Assembly (NCBI RefSeq): GCF_037126465.1
Contig: NC_088201.1
Coordinates: 4,841,001-4,905,000 of the forward strand
Direction of reading: 5' to 3'
DNA length: 64,000 nucleotides
Source: Ornithodoros turicata
Lineage: Eukaryota > Arthropoda > Arachnida > Ixodida > Argasidae
Positions 21,025 to 32,862 of this stretch are shown here, piece after piece. The notes below the pieces were generated by a model. The model was not told the DNA's origin. It made no database searches and was given only the letters and a program-made list of their open reading frames with translations. The translations under genes and the position numbers were made by a program. Numbering within the stretch: position 1 is the first letter of the stretch; every line of letters starts with the position of its first letter.

Positions 21025-21275
21025 TAGTCAGACAGCAAACCTAGAAGGCCGTTAGCGGAACGGCCGTTACTTCACCTGTAGTCCAACCATCATCTCGAAT
21101 GACATCGTTCTCTGCCTTGATTTGTTCAAAACTGGGGGGGGGGGGGGGGGGGGGGGCGTACGCCTTTTTAGTGGCAATTATGAACTGCATAATTGTCATA
21201 AAAAAAAGGTTTACGCCTCCTATTTTGAACGATGTCATTCGAAGTGACGATTGGACTACAGGTGAAGTAACGGCA
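21025..21275. mobile_element. Family C MITE, copy 2, with poly-G tract
   Basis: Left end TAGTCAGACAGCAAACC then GCCGTTAGCGGAACGGCC. The right end is truncated after GGTGAAGTAACGGC. The core is GGCGTACGCC but is preceded by a G run of about 23 bases (21134-21156). Confidence 0.8.
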
Positions 21276-21388
21276 ATCTCGCTATCCAGCGTTGGTGAAA
21301 CGGGGTTGACGAACGATTAACATCAAGTATGGCCTCGGTTCAGGTGTTAACTCGCGTTCGTGAAACCGGGTCCGAAAGTGGTCTTATA

Positions 21389-21637
21389 CACTCTTAAAAA
21401 TGAACTTCACCGCATAGCACGCTCCTAGCCAACCATCATCTCGAATGATATCGTTATCTGCCCTGATTTGTTGAAAACTGGAGGCGTACGCCTTTTTTGT
21501 GACACTTATGCTGTTCATAATTGTCACAAAAAAGGCGTACGCCCACCGTTTTCAACAAATCAGGGCAGATAACTATATCATTCGAGATGATGGTTGGCTA
21601 GGAGCGTGCTATGCGGTGAAGTTCATTTCTAAGAGTG
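21389..21637. mobile_element. Family A1 MITE
   Basis: CACTCTTAAAAATG ... CATTTCTAAGAGTG with TA on both sides. The loop is in the ACACTTATGCTGTTCATAAT orientation. Confidence 0.9.
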
Positions 21638-21758
21638 TAGTATGTGGAGGAAATGGACACTGCGTTTGAAGAGAGTTGTCGGAAAATTGCAATTTGCTGT
21701 TGTCTAGGTACCTTAAAGGTCACGTGAACTCGAGCGATTTTTCAAATTTCTTGTTATA

Positions 21759-21915
21759 CAGTGAACCCTCGTTATTATGACCATGGTCGTTCCCGAAAAT
21801 TTTGGTCATAATGCGGAATTGTCATATTAACGGGGGGTATGCATTGTTCCCCAGGAGTATGGTCGTAAAGCGCGTATGTCAGATTATCGGGGGTCATATT
21901 AACCAGGGTTCACTG
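21759..21915. mobile_element. pogo-like MITE, copy 1
   Basis: CAGTGAACCCTCGTTATTAT ... AACCAGGGTTCACTG with TA on both sides. The interior has GGTCATAATGCGGAATTGTC and TATGTCAGATTATC. Confidence 0.85.
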
Positions 21916-22487
21916 TATATACGTACTTCACTTATTTTCACGACCACACGCCATGAACTGAGTTCGTTGTGTGCGGTTGTCTTCCTTCTCAGACTCAAGG
22001 AAAGGAACCCTTGATGTCTATACATCACACCAGTTTCCTTGCACTGTTCTTTTTTTCTACATTACCGGTTTCGGTTTTATTTCGCCTACGTTCTGACGTC
22101 ATCGTTAGTCCTAGTGGTCACGGCGAGAAAGAACTCCCTGCAGGCAACCATTCCCAAGCGCATGCGAGCAGCTGAGCAGACTGTTGCGTTTCATAAAATG
22201 AACGCTAGAGTGCGTTATGTTCGCCGTTGTTGCGGAGAGTATTGGTTCATTTTCTACACAAAAATGCACGCCCCAAGCAGTCAGCTAAGGGGACGCTACC
22301 ATCTTCATGTTCTTCTTTAATTTATTCTTTATTAATTTATGATATCATCCTGCCTGCCTTCATGGACATTCCTACATCCTCTGCTATGTCTAATGACGGC
22401 ATTGAAACTTGCATTGGAAACTAAATAAGATATTAAGCCTTTTTTCCTGGCAGTTTTGGGAACTTTGATTAACGGAACATGCGTATA
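21916..22487. other. Unassigned spacer
   Basis: No recognisable exon. Overlapping frames at 21969-22424 (+) have no known domain. Confidence 0.3.
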
Positions 22488-22660
22488 CAGTGAACCCTCG
22501 TTATTATGACCATGGTCGTTCCCGAAAATTTTTGTCATAATGCGGAATTGTCATATTAACGGGGGAGATTTTCAGAGGTTCCACAGCATTGTCCCCCAAG
22601 AGTATGGTCATAAAGCGCGTATGTCAGATTATCGGGGGTCATATTAACGAGGGTTCACTG
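22488..22660. mobile_element. pogo-like MITE, copy 2
   Basis: CAGTGAACCCTCGTTATTAT ... CGAGGGTTCACTG with TA on both sides. It has 16 bp more internal sequence than copy 1 (GATTTTCAGAGGTTCC). Confidence 0.85.
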
Positions 22661-23225
22661 TATTATGCAACTTATACACGTATTAATGTACGTAAAATGT
22701 ATATTATATCCACATATTGTGCAACTCTTTCAACGCATTTCCCGTCTCCATAGAATATTGGCGCTTATAACGACGTAATAATAAAGCTAATGATAATAAT
22801 AATTGCCGCTAAACTTCCTTCCTCCTTGGCGGAACGGCTGGAACAAAAGGCGCCGGCCGTTAAGCGAAGAAAAATTCTTATCGAACGTTTGGCAACCATG
22901 AAAGAAGCGCTCTATAACAGAAATGGCGGAAACTGTAAACGAGGTCCAATCATAATACGGCGCCCTCGCCGATCGCGAACCCATTGGCTGGCGCTCGGGG
23001 ACTTCCGGTCGCCCTTTTATGGAGCAAATCGTTACGGCCTTACAGTTTCGGGCCTCGTATACGATGTTCTCGAATTCGGGCACGTAAAAATCGCTCGTTA
23101 CGTTTTCATCCGCAGTTTTGTCGTAAGATCCCCCGATTTTTTTTTTTGTCCTTTTTCTCTTTCCTTCGTGGTGACGTCAAAAAAAAAACTGCGTGCCTCC
23201 TATTCGTGTGCGGGCAATTTTAATT
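22661..23225. other. Unassigned spacer, low repeat content at 22790-23110
   Basis: The plus-strand frame 22790-23227 is open for 145 codons but shows no domain. The minus-strand frame overlaps it. I could not decide whether this is coding. Confidence 0.25.
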
Positions 23226-23415
23226 AACGGGATTAATGGGAGGTGACCCGGATTGGAATCCCGGGCACAGAGGAAACATCCCGGTAGAGGTGGACAGAGA
23301 GCGCTGGACAATAAGGCGCCACCTATACCAACCAACCATAATGCGATTAACGAAACCCCAAGAAACACCGAATATCTTCAGGACGTACGAATAACGTCCT
23401 AACGGATTCGCACGT
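23226..23415 (+). mobile_element. Possible SINE-like fragment
   Basis: AGGTGACCCGGATTGGAATC resembles a mutated tRNA B-box region like that of the type 1 SINE (GGTGACACGGGTTCGAATCC), but the downstream body does not match. Weak. Confidence 0.3.
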
Positions 23416-23429
23416 CCGATGGATGTCTG

Positions 23430-23556
23430 CACTCTTAAAAATGAACTTCACCACATAGCACGCTCCTAGCCAACCATCATCCCGAATGACAACGTTCTCG
23501 CCCCTGATTTGTGGAAAACGGGAGGAGGAGCCTATTTTGTGCCATGCATAATGGCA
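23430..23556. mobile_element. Family A2 MITE, left half only
   Basis: CACTCTTAAAAATG through the A2 core to the loop GTGCCATGCATAATGGCAC. The right arm is missing, so one arm of the palindrome has been deleted. Confidence 0.85.
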
Positions 23557-23905
23557 CCATCAAGTTGTAGTGCCACATCGCCGAATGTGTTGCCGGCAAC
23601 ACAATATCATCGGCAGCGCAGCTGGAAACCTGAAACGGCGCGGTTCGGCGCACACTTGCTCATGTAATTAATTAGCCTTTTATCGCGAACATTAAACTTT
23701 GACCTATGCAAGTGTCGTGTTGTGTTGGACGATGACAGTGACTTACGGTAAACCCAAAAGAGTAAGGACTTGAGGTACTCGCGCTAACATTTCCATTGAA
23801 GAAAAAGCCTTGCCCTTGGGCGATACGGAGAAAGAAACACAAGCACAGAGAGCTCAGAGCTTCTTGAGCTTGTTTGTGTTTCTGTATAGGTAGTCCTCCG
23901 TGTCG

Positions 23906-24325
23906 TACCTGGATAAATTACTTCTAAAATGTAATTAAATTACATTACTCATTACCCCAGCTACAATTTAATTAAATTATATTACTTATTACTGCAATTG
24001 AAATGTAGTGAAATTACATTACAATTACTACAAAAAAGTAATGAAGTAATGACATTACAAAGTCATTACTGCGAGCTTAATCGTAACGAGGTTGAGGACG
24101 TGGAAATTCATTGTGTGCGTTGGAATTCTTTTAACTCGCCAGTCGCCAACTCTCTTTCTGCCAAGTGCCAACACAGGCTCGATTCTTTTGTAAAAAGTAA
24201 TGAGTAATGTCATTAAAATTACTGCCCAAATGTAAATAAATTACATTACAAATTACGTAATGTCAAAAGTAATGCATTACATTACAAATTACCAGAAACA
24301 GTAATGACATTACTACCCAGGTATG
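23906..24325. mobile_element. Element L, GTAAT/ATTAC-rich foldback
   Basis: Begins TACCTGGATAAATTAC and ends CATTACTACCCAGGTATG. The flanks repeat CTCCGTGTCG (23896-23905 and 24326-24335). The interior is dominated by short ATTAC/GTAAT inverted motifs, except for a unique centre at 24070-24185. hAT-like by the flanking duplication. Confidence 0.6.
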
Positions 24326-24602
24326 CTCCGTGTCGCCCAAGCTCAGGCTGGAGGCTTCGATGGATTTCGTCCACCAGCTCTCCTGCTATATACCTGTATG
24401 CTAGACTTTATCTGTCGCTAACATTTCGTAAACGTAGAAAATTTGATAGGAATAAAAAAACACAACATAAGTGAAGGCGATAACTGATAATCCCCGTTTT
24501 ACGTGCACCCATTTCACCCTTCAGCCTCTATGAGATTCGTCCCCAAACATTTTGTTTTTTTTTAATCCACCGCTAGGTTCAGGTTGTGTGTCTTGGCAGG
24601 TA

Positions 24603-24778
24603 CAGTCAAACTCCTTTATAGCGAACACCTTTTTAACGAAAATACCACTACAGCAATTTTTTTTTGCGGTCCCGCTGGAGCCTATAGGTCCAATAATGGA
24701 CATCCTTTTTAACGAAAATACCTTTACTGCGAATTTTTTTTGCTGTCCCCTGAGTTTCGTTGTAAAGGAGTTTCACTG
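24603..24778. mobile_element. pogo-like MITE, variant
   Basis: CAGTCAAACTCCTTTATAGC ... GTAAAGGAGTTTCACTG with TA on both sides. TTTTTAACGAAAATACC is repeated directly at 24631 and 24705. Confidence 0.75.
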
Positions 24779-25049
24779 TATATAGATTTCAGTGGCTTCT
24801 ATAGCGTTTAAACTTTCCTATACAGCGCTCGGTAGGTGCCAAAAATAATCGCATTTCGTTCACTTTTGTAATCATTCAAATGAGAATTCTGATCACATAA
24901 GCGCTATTAGGACAAGAAATCTACATACCTCCAGCTATGTTTAGCCGTGAAGTTATTTCATATTCAAGCCGCGTAACGGGTACAGTTACATAGGAGAAAC
25001 AAGGATGACCACCTCAATATCGATACGTATATGGACCCCGATGTGCCTG

Positions 25050-25524
25050 CACTCTTAAAAATGAACTTCACCGCATAGCACGCTCCTAGCCAACCATCAT
25101 CTCGAATGATATCGTTATCTGCCCTGGGGGCTTAACTGCTTCATCGTCGTTACGGTCGTTACAAGCTAACGCGTGGCGGGAAATTTAAAAAGGTGGGCAC
25201 GTGATAAAACACGTGCACGGCGCTCTTCGCGCGATACGTGAAGGCCGTGGTAGACGTCACGCGCGATGTGTCACGTGCCCACCTTTTTTAATTTCCCGCC
25301 ACTCGTTAGCTTGTAACGACCGTAACGACGATGAAGCGATTAAGCCCCCTGATTTGTTGAAAACAGCAAGCGTACGCTTTTTTTGTGAACACTTATGCTG
25401 TTCATAATTGTCACAAAAAAGGCCTACGCCTCCCGTTTTCAATAAATCAGGGCAGATAACGATATCATTCGAGATGATGGTTGGCTAGGAGCGTGCTATG
25501 CGATGAAGTTGATTTTTAAGAGTG
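25050..25524. mobile_element. Family A1 MITE interrupted by a PIF/Harbinger-like element
   Basis: CACTCTTAAAAATG ... ATTTTTAAGAGTG. The left arm is split at GCCCTG by the element at 25127-25348 and resumes at CTGATTTGTTG. Confidence 0.9.
25127..25348. mobile_element. PIF/Harbinger-like MITE with arms of about 80 bp
   Basis: GGGGCTTAACTGCTTCATCG faces CGATGAAGCGATTAAGCCCC. The arms continue through GTCGTTACGGTCGTTAC, TAGCTTGTAACG, GGCGGGAAATT and GGTGGGCACGTGA. The host sequence is duplicated as CTG at 25124-25126 and 25349-25351, and the intact site is present in every other A1 copy. Confidence 0.8.
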
Positions 25525-25529
25525 ATGGG

Positions 25530-25605
25530 CTGACGTCCTCCGCCTGCTTCGAACCCGCGACCTCACCGGGCGGAAACGTATCCACTGAGACTGGAATAAA
25601 GCGTT
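25530..25605 (-). mobile_element. tRNA-derived SINE head fragment, minus strand
   Basis: GCTTCGAACCCGCGACCTC is a B box in reverse. It resembles the head at 32700-32760. Short and truncated. Confidence 0.4.
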
Positions 25606-25681
25606 AATTTTATTTATAAAAATATACTTTCTGTACCAGAGAAAGAAAAAAGGCAATTGCGTTAACAGTTTCGGGGACCCA

Positions 25682-25929
25682 CACTCTTAAAAATGAACTT
25701 CGCCGCATAGCACGCTCTTAGCCAACCTGTACCTCGAATGATATCGTTATCTGTCCTGATTTGTTGAAAACGGGAGGCGTACGCCTTTTTTGTGACAATT
25801 ATGAAAAGCATAAGTGTCACAAAAAGGCGTACGCCTCCAGTTTTCAACAAATCAAGGCAGATAACGATATCATTCGAGATGATGGTTGGATAGGAACGTG
25901 CTATGTGGTGAAGCTCATTTTTAAGAGTG
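25682..25929. mobile_element. Family A1 MITE
   Basis: CACTCTTAAAAATG ... TTTTTAAGAGTG, flanked by CA on both sides and not TA. Confidence 0.9.
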
Positions 25930-26029
25930 CATGAAATGAAAGAACAAGAAAGGAACGTCCAAAAATGAACGTTTCCTGTCCAGCTAAATTAGCCACGTGG
26001 CCTATAAGGCTACACTGCATCCGCAAAGA

Positions 26030-26290
26030 CATCTCATTTCGGCGGCCATGATGGTCAGTACCTTAACAAAACCCAAGTGGCGCCTACATCGACAAATGAG
26101 TGGCAGCCGAGAGCTTTTCGATTAGCTGGGCACGCCATTAATTCCAGGTCTATACACGTGGCCGACGGATAATTTGTTCCCCGTGAGTTGTTTGCCTTCC
26201 CCTAATGAATTTGGCCAGTTAATTAGCCAGTGAGGCGGAACTGTTTTTGTTGGCCGTCACATAAACGGTTGTTCTATGGGTAAGCCTATT
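26030..26290. promoter_or_regulatory. Candidate regulatory block downstream of msx
   Basis: Transposon-free, with TTCGATTAGCTGG, GCCATTAATTCC, CCCTAATGAATT and CAGTTAATTAGCC, a dense set of homeodomain-type cores. It lies 3.9 kb downstream of the msx stop. Inference from composition only. Confidence 0.3.
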
Positions 26291-26592
26291 GTTAGCGCGT
26301 TTTTTCTTTTTTTTTGTTTTTGTTTTTACGAGGGAATCAAGTTGTACAGAGCGCGGAGAATGAAGTGATTTGAAGGCTGTGCGAAGCAACCAGTTTCGTT
26401 TTCGCGGGACGAGATGTTTGTTCGAGCGTGGTCGTTAGGCGGTCGCGATGAGAAGCTCTTTGATCACGATGTTTGGAGACGAGAACAGTAAACAACGGGT
26501 TGGCTTCACGGTTGTGATGGTAAACATTTTTGATATAGTCGAATTATCTTTTTTTTTTTTTGTAATTTCTATTCGTTATAGTCAAATACCCT

Positions 26593-26842
26593 CACTCTAA
26601 AAACAGAACCTCACCGTATTACACGCTGTGCGCCAACCATTGCCGCGAATGATATGGTTATCGCTTCAGATTCGAAGAGGGAGGTGGGCGTATACGCCTT
26701 TTTGTGGCAATTTGGATATATGAAAATTGCCACAAAAAGGCGTACGCCCCCCTCTCCCTTCGAATCAGAAGCGATAACCCTATCATTCTTGGCAATGGTT
26801 GGCGCACAGCGTGTAATACAGTGAAGTTCTGTTTTTAGAGTA
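26593..26842. mobile_element. Family B MITE, full length
   Basis: CACTCTAAAAACAGAACC ... TTCTGTTTTTAGAGTA, about 250 bp, palindromic. The arms run CACGCTGTGCGCCAACC, GATATGGTTATCGCTTC and TTCGAAGAGGG into the stem GCGTATACGCC. This is the best reference copy of the family here. Confidence 0.9.
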
Positions 26843-26992
26843 TACTCACCAGAATAAATCGGCAATTTAAAAATGAGGTTTCGTTTTGAATCAGTGAGGA
26901 CGTCTGTCTGAAGAAGGGAGTAAAATTTATAAATCGAGACAAATTTTGTGAAACGATCTCTTACTCAGTCGGTGTCCGTGTATTAGAACCTA

Positions 26993-27230
26993 CACTCTTA
27001 AAAATGAACTTCACCACATAGCACGCTCCTAGCCAACCACCATCCCGAATGACAACGTTCTCGCCCCTGATTTGTTGAAAACGGGAGGAGGAGCCTATTT
27101 TGTGCCGTGCATAATGGGCACAAAATAGGCTCCTCCTCCCGTTTTCAGCAAATCAGGGGCGAGAACGTTGTCATTCGGGATGATGGTTGGCTAGGAGCGT
27201 GCTATGTGGTGAAGTTCATTTTTAAGAGTG
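26993..27230. mobile_element. Family A2 MITE
   Basis: CACTCTTAAAAATG ... TTTTTAAGAGTG with TA on both sides. The arms are almost perfectly complementary, so this is a good A2 reference copy. Confidence 0.9.
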
Positions 27231-27488
27231 TATATGACCATGAGCCATGCATGTAACAGGAAGGAGATGTGTCTAACTTCTTTCTTAATACGGAATCAAT
27301 CAATCTCAAATTTGAATACCCTTCTGTTTGAGAGATACGAATGAGCCTTTCTCAGTACCATTACAAAATACGGACCTTTTTCCGTGAATTGTTTCGTCGT
27401 TTTTCCGTCAGCTGGGATCACGCGTTGCCCTTCTGCTTCATCGCGATCTACGCAACTGCGCTTTTATTCCTCTGTGCCCCGTGTCGTG

Positions 27489-27736
27489 CACTCTTAAAAA
27501 TGAACTTCACCACATAGCACGTTCCTTGCCAACCATCATCTCAAATGATATCGTTATCTGCCCTGATTTGTTGAAAACGGGGGGCGTACGCTTTTTTGTG
27601 ACACTTATGCTGTTCATAATTGTCACAAAAAAGGCGTACACCCCCCATTTTCAACAAATCAGGCCAGATAACGATATCATTTGAGATGATGGTTGGCTAG
27701 GAGCGTGCTATAAGGTGAAGTTCATTTTTAAGAGTG
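27489..27736. mobile_element. Family A1 MITE
   Basis: CACTCTTAAAAATG ... TTTTTAAGAGTG, flanked by TG on both sides. Confidence 0.9.
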
Positions 27737-28620
27737 TGGGTTCACTTTTCTGACGACACAGCAGAGTTCGTCCATTTTGTGATGCATGAATGCGGAGTAG
27801 ATGTGATCTTGACAGCACTACATCTCCGGTGACCGACTGGATGAACTCCTATATCCCTATCGGTTAGACGCACCCGCGTGGGTGTATGCCTCATCTTTTC
27901 GTCGTCATATATTATCCCACGGTACCGCAATAGACCATTTCAGAAGAGCAAGCGCCACCTGTGTATTGTCATCAAGCAGGAGAGCTACCTATGGAGGTAG
28001 TCCCCTTTGGACAGACACTAACAGCAAGCGCCACCTGCGGCACGCAAGGACTCATGGGAACTTATAGCGCCTTAAAGTATTACGAGACGACCAGAGGCTG
28101 AGGTAGAAGAAGAACAACAACATTCCCGGTGTGCGCAGCAGCAGCGTCAGCCAGGATAAACTATACCTGAAACAGACGACAGGACAGTGTCCCTCAAAGT
28201 TCCCATGCTGCTTTGCGCTGTGCTCTTGGTGGCGCGCGCACCTTTTTAAAATCGTCTATTGAAACACCTCATCTCATTGTCATTCATGTATCGTTGTTGT
28301 TGTTGTTGTTGTTGTTGTTCCATTTGGTGTCATCGCCTGTTACGATGATCACAGCTATAAGCACGGAAACATTGTCATCTCCCTGTCGTTAAACAATCGC
28401 ACGAAATGCCCACCCAAGACACCTCCTATTACTGGCTTCACTATATAGACTTGGCTATTTATCCAGATTGGTTAGACATATACAGGCAGAGGCTGCACTC
28501 TTTTTAAATGTATTACAAATAAGATTTCCCATTATACGTATCAATGAAGTGTAGTACAAACCGTTTCCAAGTATGGGTTATGAGCGGTGTATACACTGTA
28601 ACTGTACTGATGGAGTATAC
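27737..28620. other. Unassigned spacer with (GTT)n
   Basis: A (GTT)n microsatellite lies at about 28292-28319 and a direct repeat AGCAAGCGCCACCTG at 27947 and 28024. No exon defended. Confidence 0.4.
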
Positions 28621-29039
28621 AGCAATCGGGAGTATGGAAGTTAGTACGACTTGAAAGCGGTAGCACTGGCTCCAAAGTGGATCGAGGACAATCTGGAGCT
28701 CGTAATTTTCGATGGAGTAGTATCGGAAAACCACTTGGGAGCAACGGAGGGAACACAAGTGCTAAGCAGCAACCAGTACACGATACACGTTGTGGTTCGT
28801 GATGTGATGTGATGTGATTTGATGTGAATAAAGAAAAAAATGGGGATGTCAGTTTCGACGAAGTCAAACTGGCTACCCCAGTACACTTAATACAGAAAGT
28901 TCAATCCGATGATGAGATGATGAAAACGCAAAAGGATGATGTCCAGAGACGAACAGAGATGATAATGGAGTTCAACATGTTGTGGTTCGTCTTGCTGGAT
29001 GCACAGACCGTTTTTCATCTTATACCTTTGACGAAATAA

Positions 29040-29241
29040 ATACTGCTCGATGAACTTGATCCTGCACGGTGTAACGTCCCTCATGTCTTTCATTCCTTGC
29101 TCCATATACGAGAATGGAACTCCCTTCCGAACTCAATCATCTCACTGCCAAATTTCCCACCCCAATTCAAACATGCACTCTGCCATTCTTTTGCTAATCC
29201 GTAGGTCATCAAATGCTTATGTTTTGTCATTGTAATATTTA

Positions 29242-29272
<31 letters not shown>

Positions 29273-29345
29273 CGTTATTGTGTTCTGACTTCTGATACTT
29301 GTCTACACCGTTCCTCAATGGACCCTGAACGTAAATAAAACAAAT
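29040..29345 (+). pseudogene. LINE 3' end (CR1/Jockey-like), fragment
   Basis: A plus-strand reading contains REWNSLPNSI, the R-x-W-N-x-LP motif close to the C-terminus of CR1/Jockey-type ORF2. It is followed by a (TG)n tract (29246-29273) and the A-rich tail AAATAAAACAAATAAATG. Upstream parts are missing or unreadable. Confidence 0.55.
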
Positions 29346-29654
29346 AAATGTGTCTAAGACACCCTTACCAGGCGACAGCGACCGAACGCATCACCTTTTG
29401 ATACGCCCCAAGTACCAATAAACGAGCATCTGTTTTCAATGAACACGGCCTAATGTCCAAAAGTTCTTCAACAAGAAGTTCTGCCAATGACCACATGCTC
29501 TGTGTACGTTCAAGACTGTCTCCTCTTACACAGTGAAGACTTTCTTATCTAACAGATGATGATACATCTCTTTTAGCCTCGGGTTCATATCTTTGGTCAG
29601 GTTGCTTCGCCTCACTGACCGCCCGGCAGCAAATGGAGCACCCTTTTTTTTATT

Positions 29655-29805
29655 CCCTGCTATAGCACCGCGAAGCAGTTATGCTTATGAGAGGCGCATA
29701 TAGATATAGAGAGATTACCCTGCGTCCTGGGCTGACTTCAGTGGGAACTGTGCCGTCTGGAAAGTTTGCGCAGCCGGTGATAGGATTCGAACCCACTACC
29801 TCTCA
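29655..29805 (-). mobile_element. tRNA-derived SINE (type 1), truncated by a MITE
   Basis: In reverse: GGTTCGAATCCTATCACC, then body motifs and the tail GCTTCGCGGTGCTATAGC. The tRNA head is cut at 29805 by the A1 MITE. Confidence 0.7.
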
Positions 29806-30053
29806 CACTCTTAAAAATGAACTTCACCGCATAGCACGCTCCTAGCCAAACATAATCTCGGACGATATCGTTATCTGCCCTGATTTGTTGAAAACGGTAG
29901 GCGTACGCCTTTTCTGTGACAATTATGAACAGCATAAGTGTCACAAAAAAGGCGTACGCCTCCATTTTCAACAAATCAGGGCAGATAACGATATCATTCG
30001 AGATTATGGTTGGCTAGGAGTGTGCTATACGGTGAAGTTCATTTTTAAGAGTG
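29806..30053. mobile_element. Family A1 MITE
   Basis: CACTCTTAAAAATG ... TTTTTAAGAGTG, flanked by CA on both sides. It begins 150 bp beyond the msx stop codon and may lie in the 3' untranslated region. Confidence 0.9.
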
Positions 30054-30202
30054 CAGGCTACCTGTAGGATCTACCATCATGCGTAACCGACAACAAAGAA
30101 ATCGCCAGGGCAAGGAAGATGTGTAGGAAAATAATTTACTCCTCTTCGATGGGACAATGTATGTACAGCGGTATTTACAAGGCGTTAGGAACGGATTGTT
30201 CG

Positions 30203-30863
<661 letters not shown>

Positions 30864-30867
30864 CGTA

Positions 30868-31116
30868 CACTCTTAAAAATGAACTTCACCACATAGCACG
30901 CTCCTAGCCAACCAGCATCCCGGGTGATATCGTTCCCTTCCTTGATTTGTTGAAAACGAGAGGCGTACGCCTTTTTGTGACACTTATGCAGAAATGTTAA
31001 TTGTCACAAAAAGGCGTACGCCTCCTGTTTTCCACAAATCATGTGAGAGAACGATGTCACTCGGGATGATGGTTGGCTTGGGGCGTGCTATGTGGTGAAG
31101 TTCATTTTTAAGAGTG
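30868..31116. mobile_element. Family A3 MITE (msx intron)
   Basis: CACTCTTAAAAATG ... TTTTTAAGAGTG with TA on both sides. The A3 core has the loop ACTTATGCAGAAATG and outer blocks GGGTGATATCGTTCCC and GAGAGAACGATGTCAC, shared with 57607-57855. Confidence 0.9.
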
Positions 31117-31212
31117 TATAATGCTCAGACATTCAAAGGCCTACATGGTGCTGAGACAGTCACTTACAGGAATAGCAATAAAAACGCTAGAAATGATGCC
31201 ATTCTCAGGCTA

Positions 31213-31450
31213 CGCTCTTAAAAATGAACTTCACCACATAGCACTCTCCTAGCCAACCATCATCCCGAATGAGAACGTTCTCGCCCTGGATTTGTTGAAA
31301 ACTGGAGGCGGAGCCTATTTTGTTTTCATTATGCACGGCACAGAAGAGGCTCCGCCTCCCATTTTCAACAAACCAGGCGCGAGAACGTTGTCATTCGGGA
31401 TGATGGTTGGCTAGGAGCGTGCTATGTGGTGAAGTTCATTTTTAAGAGTG
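31213..31450. mobile_element. Family A2 MITE variant (msx intron)
   Basis: CGCTCTTAAAAATG ... TTTTTAAGAGTG with TA on both sides. The core GGAGGCGGAGCCTATTTTG is diverged from standard A2. Confidence 0.9.
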
Positions 31451-31514
31451 TACTGTCTTCCGTGGTATCAAGTGGATCTCTATCTGCGAAACCAGAGTTG
31501 TCATTTTAAAGCTA

Positions 31515-31762
31515 CACTCTTAAAAATGAACTTCACCGCATAGCACGTTCCTAGCCAACCATCATCTCAAATGATATCGTTATCTGCCCTGATTTGTTGA
31601 AAACGGGAGGCGTAGGCCTTTTCTGTGACACTTATGCTGTTCATAATTGTCACAGAAAAGGCGTACGCCTCCGTTTTCAACAAGTCAGGGCAGATAACGA
31701 TATCATTCGAGATTATTGTTGGCTAGGAGCGTGCTATGTGGTGAAGTTCATTTTTAAGAGTG
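31515..31762. mobile_element. Family A1 MITE (msx intron)
   Basis: CACTCTTAAAAATG ... TTTTTAAGAGTG with TA on both sides and the loop ACTTATGCTGTTCATAAT. Confidence 0.9.
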
Positions 31763-32180
31763 TACGAGACATGCACAGACCCAGGCCATGAAGACGGCAC
31801 CTTCATAAAGGTATTTGTTTGTACAAAAAGAAGTATCGCTTCGCTCAGCGATTAAGTTGTTAAAATTTCCATGACTATCTGAAAGAAGCAAAGCAAATTT
31901 GAGAGCTCCCTCAAAATTGTACTGCAGTATTGATCCGTTTTAACGTCGCCCGCAATATTTGCACGACATCGAACTTTTCTCTAAGGTACGTACCGTCGTA
32001 AAAAAAATATCACGAAAGTGCTGCGGAAACAGGTACTGTATATACGAAGTAAAGATCCACGTAAATGCAGCTATAGCCTATAACCTGCATTCGCTACGGG
32101 TCTGTCAAATTCCACATCTAGAATACGTACTCACGGCGTGGAAGCTTATTTAATAACATCCTTTCCTCTTTGTGATCCTA

Positions 32181-32416
32181 CACTCTTAGAAATGAACTTC
32201 ACCACATAGCACGCTCCTAGCCAACCATCATCCCGAATAACAACGTTCTCGCCCCTGATTTGTTGAAAACGGGAGGAGGAGCCTATTTTTGCCGTGCATA
32301 ATGGCACAAAATAGGCTCCTCCTACCGTTTTCAACAAATCTAGAGCGAGAACGTTGTCATTCGGGGTGATGGTTGGCTAGGAGCGTGCTATGTGGCGAAG
32401 TTCATTTTTAAGAGTG
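32181..32416. mobile_element. Family A2 MITE (msx intron)
   Basis: CACTCTTAGAAATG ... TTTTTAAGAGTG with TA on both sides. The core has lost two bases (CCTATTTTTGCCGTG). Confidence 0.9.
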
Positions 32417-32624
32417 TACGAGACGGCTGAGACGTCTTGTGCAAGTAAACAACAAGACACGTTAGCAGTGAAGACAGCCATATATAAGACGTCACCCCGT
32501 CTTCTTGAAACCCGAAACGTCCCAGTTCCTTCAGAAATTACTTAAAGGCCGATAACGATAATTCGTGGCTTTATAACTTCTCCATTTGATCTTTTTTTTT
32601 TCCTATCGTCATCATCATCATCAT

Positions 32625-32770
32625 TAGTGTCCTTACGTCGCAAGAGGGGCTGTCGGTTTCTGGAATAATTTTACCCACGAACACGGTACAGTATTTGCCG
32701 GCGCGTCCTCTGTCTGGTTCGAACCCGCGACCTTATAGGGCCAGAAAGCGTACACGTTACTAACGGGAAA
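32625..32770 (-). mobile_element. tRNA-derived SINE (second head type), minus strand
   Basis: The reverse strand gives GGTCGCGGGTTCGAACC, a good B box, with GGCCCTATAAGG before it and a short body. Related to 25530-25605. Confidence 0.5.
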
Positions 32771-32819
32771 CACGCAACATTTCCTTGAGTCCGAAAGGGT
32801 CGGGACTAACCTCTCCATA

Positions 32820-32862
32820 TTTTTCTTTCTTTTCTTTCTTTTCCAATCCAATCCAATCCGAA
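32820..32862. repeat. Pyrimidine tract plus (CCAAT)n
   Basis: A TTTCTTTC tract followed by CCAATCCAATCCAATCC. Nearly the same 40-bp arrangement occurs at 49543-49577 inside the LINE. Confidence 0.6.

Larger units (their letters stand above)
20722..21372. mobile_element. Outer inverted-repeat element carrying two nested MITEs
   Basis: CAGTTTCACCGACGCGAG at 20719-20736 faces GTTAACTCGCGTTCGTGAAA at 21344-21363 as an inverted repeat of about 26 bp. Nearly all the interior is the A2 MITE (20786-21022) plus family C (21023-21275). No 8-bp or TA duplication was identified. Confidence 0.5.

Noticed and set aside
22790..23227. 145-codon open frame on the plus strand
   Set aside because: No recognised domain, an overlapping open frame on the other strand, and no sensible splice context. 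Kept as undecided spacer.
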